Source: an uncultured bacterium
Lineage (GTDB): Bacteria > Patescibacteriota > Minisyncoccia > Phycocordibacterales > UBA918
Assembly: GCA_903839715.1 (NCBI GenBank)
Contig: CAIMDH010000029.1
Location: forward strand, 1-8,183
Reading direction: 5' to 3'
Length of the DNA: 8,183 nucleotides
The notes below the pieces were generated by a model, which saw only the letters and a list, made by a program, of their open reading frames with translations, was not told the origin of the DNA and searched no databases. The stretch's first letter is position 1. Each line of letters starts with the position of its first letter. The position numbers were made by a program, and so were the translations under genes. Positions 1 to 5,986 of the stretch are shown here, in pieces.

Positions 1-1
1 A

Positions 2-310
2 CGCGGGGTAGAGGAGAGGTACCTCGGGAGGCTCAAGAGGGCTCATAACGCAGAAACGCATTATGGAATTCTTGCCAAATTCGGTGAAACCTTCGTTCGC
101 TTGCAAAACGAGAACATGGCAATACCGAGCCAAGCCTTAATAAGAAATTATTTCGGAAGGTGTAGAGACTAGATGGTAGGCATCTGACTTTAGGAAACTA
201 AAAAGATGAAGGTATAGTCCAGACCCCAAATCTACTAGTATTAGTAGAGTAGTGAAAACTATAGTGGTATGCATAACCTCCAGACCCCGGTTCGATTCCG
301 GGCCCCGCAA
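2..310 (+). tRNA. Initiator tRNA-fMet (CAU), interrupted by a group I intron
   Basis: The exons are 2-33 and 272-310, giving a 71-nt mature tRNA before CCA addition (CCA is not encoded). The acceptor arm 2-8/303-309 pairs at six positions and leaves a C1xA72 mismatch, the hallmark of bacterial initiator tRNA. The D stem 11-14/22-25 contains A11-U24, another initiator trait. The D loop has A14, G18, G19 and A21. The anticodon stem 27-31/277-281 closes the loop CTCATAA (anticodon CAU). The variable loop is 4 nt (282-285), and the T arm is 286-290/298-302 with loop TTCGATT. The discriminator is A310. Initiators usually have three G-C pairs at 29-31/39-41; here the first is A29-U41. The intron sits after U33. 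Its exact junction could shift by up to 2 nt because CA occurs at both ends, but a U before the cut and a terminal G favour 33/34 and 271/272. The promoter lies outside the window. Confidence 0.93.
34..271 (+). ncRNA. Group I self-splicing intron (IC3-like) in the tRNA-fMet anticodon loop
   Basis: This 238-nt catalytic intron has no open reading frame, so no homing endonuclease. Pairings read from the sequence: P1 30-33/40-43, with U33.G40 at the splice site; P2 44-48/61-65; P3 73-76/179-182; P4 81-85/124-128; a P5-side hairpin 93-97/107-111; P6 135-138/157-160; P6a 139-143/148-152 with a GAAA loop; P7 167-171/215-219; P8 183-185/204-206 with a distal stem 189-193/198-202 and a GAAA loop; P9 231-237/242-248; and a final hairpin 250-253/258-261 with a third GAAA loop. 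The terminal guanosine is G271. The Q-like segment GGCAATACCGAGCCAAGCC, the R-like segment near 160-176 and the S-like segment near 210-220 resemble those of the cyanobacterial tRNA-Leu(UAA) introns (IC3) as I remember them. Group I introns are known in cyanobacterial initiator tRNA. Splicing activity is inferred from the intact core. Confidence 0.92.
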
Positions 311-312
311 CA

Positions 313-352
313 AGAACAAAAAAGCACTCCTTCCGGAGTGCTTTTTTGTTCT
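313..352. terminator. Bidirectional intrinsic terminator between tRNA-fMet and the minus-strand train
   Basis: This is a perfect 18-bp inverted repeat (313-330/335-352) with a 4-nt loop TTCC. The GC-rich top (GCACTCC/GGAGTGC) is flanked by six A on the left and six T on the right, so either strand presents a hairpin followed by a U run. It begins only two bases after the tRNA discriminator, which suits termination of the tRNA transcript. It also lies about 50 nt beyond the last minus-strand stop, which suits the convergent operon. Confidence 0.9.
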
Positions 353-404
353 ATGTATGCAGGGGTCAAATAGCCAACTTCTAGCTATCGTAAAAAACCA
401 ATAG

Positions 405-1046
405 CTACCGCACCCCAAGCTCGTAGAAAACACGGCGGTACTGCTTGATAGTGTCTTGTGCGAGTTTGTGAGTAAGTACAAAATCAGAGCCACTGTGGGC
501 GATTTGATTACGTACTTTATGAGCCTGCCAAGCGTCATCCAAAGACTGTAATTGATTAGTCGAAAGGCCACGCAAACGTTCACCGATTGAAACACCTACA
601 TATCCTGCCTCCTTGAGTAATTCACCTAAAATAATATCGGCCTCGATGATGGCAAGCTTCCAGTCATTTGGACTATCTGATCCGATATGCGTCAACATGT
701 CTTCAAGACGGTTATTTGCGATACCACCTTTAAAGTATTCTTCATACATCCGCTCCGCATGTTCCCTAGCCTCAGCATCGAGTTCATTGAGCTTTTTTTG
801 TCCTGTTGAAGCGTACACATAGAGCACCAACATAAAGATACACGCGATATACGCAAACATTGCATACACAAACCAAATAGAATTTAAGAGTGAGAGTATT
901 CCTTCTCCTGAAAAGAACGACACTGTACTTACACTATCAAATAGTGACCCAAATATATCACCAAAGGGACCAGCCCCCGTGACATCGACACGAGTAGTAG
1001 AAAAATCGTTTTCGTAGGTAGTAGTAATGCCTTGTGAATTGTCCAT
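405..1046 (-). CDS. One-pass membrane protein with a C-terminal HEPN-like (RNxxAH) domain
   Basis: The protein is 213 aa if ATG 1046 is the start; an in-frame GTG at 1055 would add three residues. ATG is preferred because it leaves 12 nt after the gatA stop. Residues 1-53 are polar and low in complexity. Residues 54-80 form one strongly hydrophobic helix ending in VLYVYAS, followed by a charged, helix-rich region. The C-terminal 100 residues contain WKLAIIEADIIL (about 129-140) and AWQAHKVRNQIAH, in which R179 and H184 form an R-x4-H motif. That motif is characteristic of HEPN-fold proteins, many of which are RNases or nucleotide-binding proteins. I remember similar membrane proteins as common hypotheticals in Patescibacteria. 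A large periplasmic domain is absent, so the HEPN-like part probably faces the cytoplasm. It is the last gene of the train, after gatA. No function is assigned, and the HEPN call rests on the motif and helical pattern alone. Confidence 0.82.
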   Translation of the reverse strand: MDNSQGITTTYENDFSTTRVDVTGAGPFGDIFGSLFDSVSTVSFFSGEGILSLLNSIWFVYAMFAYIACIFMLVLYVYASTGQKKLNELDAEAREHAERMYEEYFKGGIANNRLEDMLTHIGSDSPNDWKLAIIEADIILGELLKEAGYVGVSIGERLRGLSTNQLQSLDDAWQAHKVRNQIAHSGSDFVLTHKLAQDTIKQYRRVFYELGVR

Positions 1047-1058
1047 AGAGACCACTAA

Positions 1059-2474
1059 CTAGCGGCGCTCGTCATAGATTTTTTTGCCGATACTAAAGAG
1101 ACGAGCGTCGCCACCGTGTGGTGCTATATATTGTACCCCAATCGGCAATTCAATTCCCTCTCTTACGACCGTACCCATGGGGAATGAAAGCGCTGGCACA
1201 CCAGCGAGATTTACTGGTACCGTAAAGATATCCTGTCGATACATCGCTAATGGATCTTCTTGTTCGCCAATCTTAAAGGCTGGTGTTGGTGCAGTTGGCG
1301 TTAAAATCACATCAACAGTTTTAAACACTTCTCGGAGCTCGGCACGCATTTTAGCACGCACTAGCTCAGCCTTACCATAAAAAGCATCGTAGTATCCCGA
1401 AGACAACACATACGTACCTAGTAAGATACGACGTTTTACCTCTTTTCCAAATCCATTGGCACGAGTCTTTTGATAGACATCGAGTAAGTTGTCGCCAGAA
1501 GAGGATAATCCATACCGCATTCCATCAAATCGGGCGAGATTCGAGGACACTTCTGCTGGCATAACGATATAGTAGGCAGCGAGACCTTTTTCAAAAATCG
1601 GTAAATCAATATCAACGACTGTATGTCCTGCCGCCGCGAGTGCCTCAACATGCGCATTAAAGGTAGCGAGCACATCCGCATCGATTCCATCAGTTAAAAA
1701 CTGACGTGGAACACCAAAAGTATATTTTTCTTTGATTGCGACATCTCCATAGGTATCTGGTGTAATGGTAGTAGCATCATATTCATCCGCTCCTGAGATA
1801 ATGGAGTGAATCAGTTCAGCATCTTCTACCGTAGTAGTGAGCGGCCCAGCTTGGTCTAGTGAAGAACCCATAGCAATCAACCCAAATCGTGACACTGCAC
1901 CATACGTTGGCTTAAATCCCACCAACCCGCAGAAACTGGCTGGTTGGCGAATTGAACCACCGGTATCAGTTCCCATTGCGGCTGGCACAATCCCCATTGC
2001 CACAGCTGCCGCAGAGCCTCCTGATGACCCACCAGGGACTCGAGACGGGTCAAGCGGATTTCGAGTCAAACCAAAGGCAGAGTTTTCGGTAGAACCACCC
2101 ATTGCAAATTCATCCATGTTGGTAGCACCAATAAAAATCGCTCCCGCAGCGCGCAAACGTGCAATCACGGTTGCATCATACGTCGCTGTATAATTTTCAA
2201 GAATTTTGGAGGCCGCTGAGGCAATTCTCCCCTTAATTAAAATATTACTTTTGATAGCAAGCGGAATACCAAGTAGCGGTGGTGTGTCTGCACCTTGCTT
2301 ACGGTACGCTACTGTTGCAGCCTCAGCCTCACTGCGCGCGTCAGTGAACACAGCAAGGAACGCATGAATCTCGGCATCTTTGGCAGTAATCGCTGCCAGC
2401 GCAGTATCAAAAACTTCGGTCGGTGTCAGTTCGCCGCTGATATATTTTTTACGGAGTTCGGTAATAGTATACAT
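1059..2474 (-). CDS. gatA: Glutamyl-/aspartyl-tRNA amidotransferase subunit A
   Basis: GatA is the glutaminase subunit of the GatCAB complex. It releases ammonia from glutamine, which is channelled to GatB to amidate Glu-tRNA-Gln or Asp-tRNA-Asn in the cytoplasm. The 471-aa product is full length for the family. The amidase-signature triad is visible: K75 in IPLAIKSNI, S150 in PGGSSGGSAAA (the cis-Ser) and S174 in TDTGGSIRQPAS. The spacing of 75 and 24 residues matches characterised GatA enzymes. MDEFAMGGSTENSAFG and KPTYGAVSRFGL are also typical GatA signatures. The residue after K75 is Ser, where IKDN is usual. The gene starts 9 nt after gatC and has no Shine-Dalgarno. GatB is not in the window. 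The specificity (Gln, Asn or both) cannot be told from this subunit. Confidence 0.97.
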   Translation of the reverse strand: MYTITELRKKYISGELTPTEVFDTALAAITAKDAEIHAFLAVFTDARSEAEAATVAYRKQGADTPPLLGIPLAIKSNILIKGRIASAASKILENYTATYDATVIARLRAAGAIFIGATNMDEFAMGGSTENSAFGLTRNPLDPSRVPGGSSGGSAAAVAMGIVPAAMGTDTGGSIRQPASFCGLVGFKPTYGAVSRFGLIAMGSSLDQAGPLTTTVEDAELIHSIISGADEYDATTITPDTYGDVAIKEKYTFGVPRQFLTDGIDADVLATFNAHVEALAAAGHTVVDIDLPIFEKGLAAYYIVMPAEVSSNLARFDGMRYGLSSSGDNLLDVYQKTRANGFGKEVKRRILLGTYVLSSGYYDAFYGKAELVRAKMRAELREVFKTVDVILTPTAPTPAFKIGEQEDPLAMYRQDIFTVPVNLAGVPALSFPMGTVVREGIELPIGVQYIAPHGGDARLFSIGKKIYDERR

Positions 2475-2482
2475 ACTGAAGT

Positions 2483-2488
2483 ATTATG
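2483..2488 (-). promoter_or_regulatory. Candidate -10 element for a leaderless gatA transcript
   Basis: The minus strand reads CATAAT (5 of 6 matches to TATAAT), overlapping the gatC stop codon, with exactly 8 nt to the gatA ATG at 2474. There is no TGn extension and no convincing -35. A transcript from here would start within about 2 nt of the ATG. Such a short match can arise by chance, and gatA may simply be read through from gatC. Confidence 0.3.
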
Positions 2489-2780
2489 CGTCGGGATTAA
2501 GAATTTTTTGGACAACCATAAAACGGCCTTGTGTTTGAGGCATCTCAGCGAGCAGGTCGGCGGTGTATTCGTCGGCCTCGTTAGTGACTTCGTCTTTTCT
2601 AAATACATTATATTTTGCACCCACTTGTGGTGCCGTCAAAGTATCATCACCTACAATATCAGTGACGGTACTGACGTACTCCAAAATGGCTGACATTTCT
2701 GTTGTAAATTTATCTATTTCAGCGTCGCTAAGCTCAATCCGCGCCAATTTGGCGAGATGTAGTGTCTCTTCTTTAGTCAT
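2484..2780 (-). CDS. gatC: Glutamyl-/aspartyl-tRNA amidotransferase subunit C
   Basis: GatC is the small GatCAB subunit; it wraps around GatA and GatB and stabilises the complex. The 98-aa length is normal for the family. The N-terminal helical region carries LHLAKLARIELSDAEIDKF, a classic GatC start. It continues into ILEYVSTVTDI, then the extended segment YNVFRKDEV that passes between the other subunits, and ends with GRFMVVQKIL. The gene lies 29 nt after ligA and 9 nt before gatA on the same strand, so gatC and gatA are almost certainly co-transcribed. No Shine-Dalgarno precedes the ATG. Instead an extended -10-like sequence lies 8 nt upstream, which suggests a possible gatCA-specific leaderless transcript. 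Confidence 0.95.
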   Translation of the reverse strand: MTKEETLHLAKLARIELSDAEIDKFTTEMSAILEYVSTVTDIVGDDTLTAPQVGAKYNVFRKDEVTNEADEYTADLLAEMPQTQGRFMVVQKILNPDA

Positions 2781-2788
2781 AGATTTGC

Positions 2789-2797
2789 ATCATACCA
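2789..2797 (-). promoter_or_regulatory. Candidate extended -10 promoter for gatC (leaderless)
   Basis: In the 29-nt gap between ligA and gatC the minus strand reads TGGTATGAT, an extended -10 (TGn plus a 5-of-6 match to TATAAT). It ends 8 nt before the gatC ATG. No good -35 is visible, which extended -10 promoters tolerate. The predicted start site falls 0-2 nt before the ATG, leaving no room for a ribosome-binding site. Confidence 0.42.
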
Positions 2798-2809
2798 CCC
2801 CGTCCGCAA

Positions 2810-4828
2810 TCACGCTACGAGGGCTTTGAACTCTTCTTCTGAAAGTACTGTGACCTCGTGCTTTTTTGCATCATTAAGCTTACTACCCGGGTCTGTACCC
2901 GCAACCACGTAGGCTGTTTTTTTAGAAACAGCACTACTAACCATTCCGCCATGCGCTCGCACCAACTCACTAGCCTCATCTCGCGATAAGGTGATGAGGC
3001 TACCAGTAAATACAAAAGATTTACCTTCTAGTTTGGTACTACTTACTGCCTCGTCATTTGTAATATTTATATACTGCAATAATCTTCTGAGTAAATCTTG
3101 TTCATGAGGATTTTTCTGCCAAGACAAAATTGCTGCCGCCACAATTTCTCCTATACCATCAATAGCAAGAAGTCCTTCTTCTTTAGCAGTCTGCACAGCA
3201 ACTACAGTACGCAAATGTTTGGCTAATAGCCGTGCCGTTTCTTCACCTACATGCTCAATTCCAAGCCCAATCAATAGGCGTGCCAGCGGCACCGTTCGCG
3301 CTGCAGCGATTGCCGCAACAACGTTATCAGCTGCTTTTTGCTTGAAACCCGGTAAAGAATAGAGGTCTTCACTCGTTAGTGTAAAAAGATCAACAACATC
3401 TGTAATGAGCATATGCTCGAGCAACGTATCAATAATCCGCGGACCAACACCATCCATATTGAGAGCGTTTTTTGAAACGAAGTAGTACATCTTTTGTCGG
3501 CGCAAAAAATCAGAATCAAGCGACACACAGCGATAAGCTGCGGTACCCGGCACACGTTCAATACTTCCATCTCCCCCGCACGCCAACACTTTTTCTGGAA
3601 AACGGTACGGCGCCGTCTTCAGCGGCCGCAATTCTTTGACCACCGACACCACTTCAGGTATGACATCGCCGGCTTTACGAATAATAATAGTATCACCAAC
3701 ACGAACATCCAGCCGTGCAATCTGGTCTTCATTATGAAGGGTGGCGCGTGTTACTGTAGAGCCGTCAACCACCACTGCTCGTAAATGCGCGACCGGTGTC
3801 ACCACTCCTGTTCGTCCAACTTGTAAATCAATCGCCTCAACCACCGTAGTCGTCTCGAGCGCTGGGAACTTATAGGCAATACCAAAACGAGGCGCTTTAG
3901 CGGTATAGCCAGCTGCATGCTGTACCCTAATATCGTTAGCTTTAAGGACGATTCCATCAACTCCGTAGGGTAATGTTTCACTCTTTAATTTCCACTCTTC
4001 GTAGTATACCTGTACTTCATCTAAAGTATGACAAAGTTTTGAGTAGGGATTGATTGGTAAGCCTAGCTTTTTTAGGAGAGCTAGCTCTTCAAACTGGGTA
4101 GCAGGAGCAGCGAGGTTTGCATCTCGCTCCTCAAATACATCCACATCATACACAAAGAGTGACAAGGACCGTTCTTTAGCCACCTTAGGATCAAGCTGCC
4201 GCAGAGATCCTGCTGCTGCATTACGTGGATTAGCAAAAATCGCTTCGCCATTTTTTTGTTGTCGGTCATTCAATGCAGCGAACTCCATCTGCCCCATCCA
4301 AACTTCACCCACACAAAGTAAATCAACTGAATACTTTAGCGTTTGGGGTAATGAGTCTATCATCCGGGCGGTATGTGTAACATCTTCCCCAACCTCTCCA
4401 TCACCCCGTGTCAATGCACGTACGAGCTGACCAGCTTTGTACTCCATCACGAGTTTAAGTCCATCTATCTTATGCTCAGCCACATAGGCTATGTCTGTAG
4501 CCAAAAATCCTTCTTTGTCTAAATAGCGATACAAACGCTCTTCCCACCCCAAGAGCTCTTCATAATTAAACACATTATCAAAAGACCACTGCCGTACTTG
4601 ATGCTTTACTTTGGTAAAAGCCGCGCTAACCGAACCACCAACTGCTTGTGATACATGACTCACCTGTCCCTCCAGTTTTTCCTCAAGCATCATTAATTCC
4701 CGTACCAGTGCATCGTATGCCTGGTCCGAAATTTCTGGTGAATCTTCGGTATGGTATTTTAGCTGATGATACGCCACCACCGCGCGAAGCTTGGCTAAAT
4801 GTAGCTCCGACTCTGTCTTTTTTTTCAT
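2810..4828 (-). CDS. ligA: NAD-dependent DNA ligase
   Basis: LigA seals nicks in replicated and repaired DNA using NAD+. At 672 aa it is of normal length. The order is standard. The Ia region (about 5-60, with YHTEDSPEISDQAYDAL) binds NAD. The nucleotidyltransferase domain follows, with catalytic K120 in EHKIDG, TRGDGEVGEDVT (140-151), NPRNAAAGSLRQLD (200-213) and DGIVLKAND (291-299). The OB domain covers roughly 325-400, the zinc-finger region 408-445, the helix-hairpin-helix domain about 450-580, and the BRCT domain about 600-672 (KSFVFTGSLITLSRDEA, then AYVVAGTDPGSKL). The zinc finger is odd: only C417 and C434 remain of the usual four cysteines. The gene starts 2 nt after the last pilin stop and has no well-spaced Shine-Dalgarno; an extended -10-like sequence lies 7 nt before its ATG. 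It ends 29 nt before gatC. Confidence 0.98.
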   Translation of the reverse strand: MKKKTESELHLAKLRAVVAYHQLKYHTEDSPEISDQAYDALVRELMMLEEKLEGQVSHVSQAVGGSVSAAFTKVKHQVRQWSFDNVFNYEELLGWEERLYRYLDKEGFLATDIAYVAEHKIDGLKLVMEYKAGQLVRALTRGDGEVGEDVTHTARMIDSLPQTLKYSVDLLCVGEVWMGQMEFAALNDRQQKNGEAIFANPRNAAAGSLRQLDPKVAKERSLSLFVYDVDVFEERDANLAAPATQFEELALLKKLGLPINPYSKLCHTLDEVQVYYEEWKLKSETLPYGVDGIVLKANDIRVQHAAGYTAKAPRFGIAYKFPALETTTVVEAIDLQVGRTGVVTPVAHLRAVVVDGSTVTRATLHNEDQIARLDVRVGDTIIIRKAGDVIPEVVSVVKELRPLKTAPYRFPEKVLACGGDGSIERVPGTAAYRCVSLDSDFLRRQKMYYFVSKNALNMDGVGPRIIDTLLEHMLITDVVDLFTLTSEDLYSLPGFKQKAADNVVAAIAAARTVPLARLLIGLGIEHVGEETARLLAKHLRTVVAVQTAKEEGLLAIDGIGEIVAAAILSWQKNPHEQDLLRRLLQYINITNDEAVSSTKLEGKSFVFTGSLITLSRDEASELVRAHGGMVSSAVSKKTAYVVAGTDPGSKLNDAKKHEVTVLSEEEFKALVA

Positions 4829-4830
4829 TC

Positions 4831-5403
4831 CTATAATTCTAGCAAGACTTCACGCTGAACGGTACCTGCAGTACCGATATTACCGCACGTATTACTATAT
4901 CCTTGTGCGGAGATAACAGTACACAAACCACCAGGCTCACAGTCTTTAGTATTATTAGGATAACCAGGCATTAATGTCTTCATATTTGGTACTGTGGTTG
5001 TAGCGTCTGAGCTAGAGACGATAACTAGTATTTTCATAAGTGAACAGCGTTGCGCTCCAGACAGGCCCCAAGTAAAACCTGTCGGACTATACATATATGC
5101 ACCAGGAATAACAGTGGTTGGTGTAACAGTTTCTGCAACAGCACCAAAACATGACATGGAAACATTCGACCCTGATTCCATTGTTGTTGTCGCCAGGACA
5201 CGTGTATAACGAGCACATTCAACAGCAGCATTGGCAGCATGGAAGGCTATTTCAGATTCTTTAGAATTTGTCGACAACCGCACCTGTTTTATTGTGAGAT
5301 CAAGTACAGTCAGTCCTACAGACACAATAACGGACACTACAACCAGGGCTAGCAGCAGTGCAAATCCGTTTTGTGATTTTGTAGTAGTGTTATGGTAAAG
5401 CAT
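4831..5403 (-). CDS. PilX/GspK-like minor prepilin lacking Glu5
   Basis: The 190-aa product has a 13-residue leader ending in Gly13. Next comes F14 and a hydrophobic helix (about 14-37, FALLLALVVVSVIVSVGLTVL). Mature position 5 is Leu18 rather than the Glu found in most type IV pilins. GspK and PilX family members typically lack Glu5 too, and AFHAANAAVECARY (53-66) resembles the helical AAE-type segment of PilX-like proteins. The remainder is a beta-type globular head with six cysteines (63, 85, 120, 155, 161, 173), which could form disulfides outside the membrane. The ATG overlaps the preceding pilin gene by 14 bp, which suggests translational coupling. The role is probably at the pilus tip or in assembly initiation. 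The subfamily name is inferred from the N-terminus and gene order, not from a profile search. Confidence 0.85.
   Translation of the reverse strand: MLYHNTTTKSQNGFALLLALVVVSVIVSVGLTVLDLTIKQVRLSTNSKESEIAFHAANAAVECARYTRVLATTTMESGSNVSMSCFGAVAETVTPTTVIPGAYMYSPTGFTWGLSGAQRCSLMKILVIVSSSDATTTVPNMKTLMPGYPNNTKDCEPGGLCTVISAQGYSNTCGNIGTAGTVQREVLLEL
4836..4844 (-). promoter_or_regulatory. Candidate extended -10 promoter for ligA (leaderless)
   Basis: The minus strand reads TGCTAGAAT, an extended -10 (TGn plus a 5-of-6 match to TATAAT). It lies inside the last codons of the PilX-like gene and ends 7 nt before the ligA ATG. It would let ligA be made independently of the pilin genes as a leaderless message. 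No clear -35 is seen. Read-through from the pilin genes remains the simpler option. Confidence 0.38.
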
Positions 5404-5986
5404 AAATGTTGTATAGATACGTCATACTAGTCACCTTCTGTTCAGCAACAAGCGACCCAGTACGCCACGTCACTTCCGAACGAATCGCTACACCGCCTGT
5501 TATATTGCTAAAATAAATACGTCGCGTAAATGGTGTAAGAATGTTTGAGGTCGCAGTATACGTAAACCGTGAGCGAACATTTGAATTGGTACGATACAAT
5601 ACACAGCTCCCAGAACAATTAATAACCGTACCTAGCTGTGTTGGACTCGAAGCGCTCCACTGCAAACCGCAACCAGTAGAGTTATGACAACTTTGGAACG
5701 CACCAGTTGTGCTACTAAATTGTGACCAGGGATTTGCGATGTATGAAGGATTTGCTGACGGCAAAAACCGACCCAAAAGTAGGTCGTCTCGTCCTTTTTG
5801 CGCCAACTCCAGACCTTCCTGTGCTAAGAAAAATGCCTGTACCTGTTCAGTAGCAAAACTCGTACTCTTGGCGGTACGCATTGATATAGTCATAGGGCCA
5901 GTTACCACTAAGAGTAGTATGGAAATAGCCACCAGTGTCTCAACTAGAGAAAATCCTTGATTTTTTATGTTAGTGTAAAACATCAT
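5390..5986 (-). CDS. PilV/GspI-like minor prepilin
   Basis: The 198-aa product has a class III prepilin signal: leader 1-11 ending NQG, then FSLVETLVAISILLLVV with Glu16 at mature position 5. The prepilin peptidase encoded upstream should cut after Gly11 and methylate Phe12. QAFFLAQEGLELAQKGRD (50-67) is the amphipathic second half of the pilin helix and resembles the FLAQEGLE-type segment of PilV/GspI proteins. The C-terminal head carries four cysteines, C100/C106 and C124/C128, in two close pairs, so disulfide bridges are likely. The start codon overlaps the previous stop as ATGATGA (4 bp), a standard coupling arrangement; a second ATG follows directly at 5983. There is no Shine-Dalgarno. 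Assignment to the PilV/GspI group is by N-terminal motif and order and is moderately sure; membership in the pilin superfamily is very sure. Confidence 0.9.
   Translation of the reverse strand: MMFYTNIKNQGFSLVETLVAISILLLVVTGPMTISMRTAKSTSFATEQVQAFFLAQEGLELAQKGRDDLLLGRFLPSANPSYIANPWSQFSSTTGAFQSCHNSTGCGLQWSASSPTQLGTVINCSGSCVLYRTNSNVRSRFTYTATSNILTPFTRRIYFSNITGGVAIRSEVTWRTGSLVAEQKVTSMTYLYNIYALP

Noticed and set aside
27..49. Alternative tRNA anticodon arm using the intron copy CTCATAA at 42-48
   Set aside because: Pairing GAGGG with CCTCC leaves a mismatch and a wobble, and the distance from the D stem would be 10 nt too long. The arm 27-31/277-281 pairs perfectly.
34..271. Homing endonuclease inside the intron
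   Set aside because: The intron is only 238 nt, is filled by core helices and has no sizable plus-strand frame.
382..407. 7-bp inverted repeat (TAGCTAT/ATAGCTA) over the last stop codon of the train
   Set aside because: The loop is 12 nt, the stem is AT-rich and short, and no U run follows. The hairpin at 313-352 is a far better terminator.
137..595. Minus-strand open frame of 152 codons across the intron, tRNA 3' exon and terminator
   Set aside because: It runs antisense through the catalytic intron, the tRNA and a perfect hairpin and overlaps a real gene. Its composition is not protein-like and no family is recognised.
1837..2193. Plus-strand open frame opposite gatA
   Set aside because: It is a shadow of the strongly conserved gatA coding strand, proline- and serine-rich in the way antisense frames are, with no start context.
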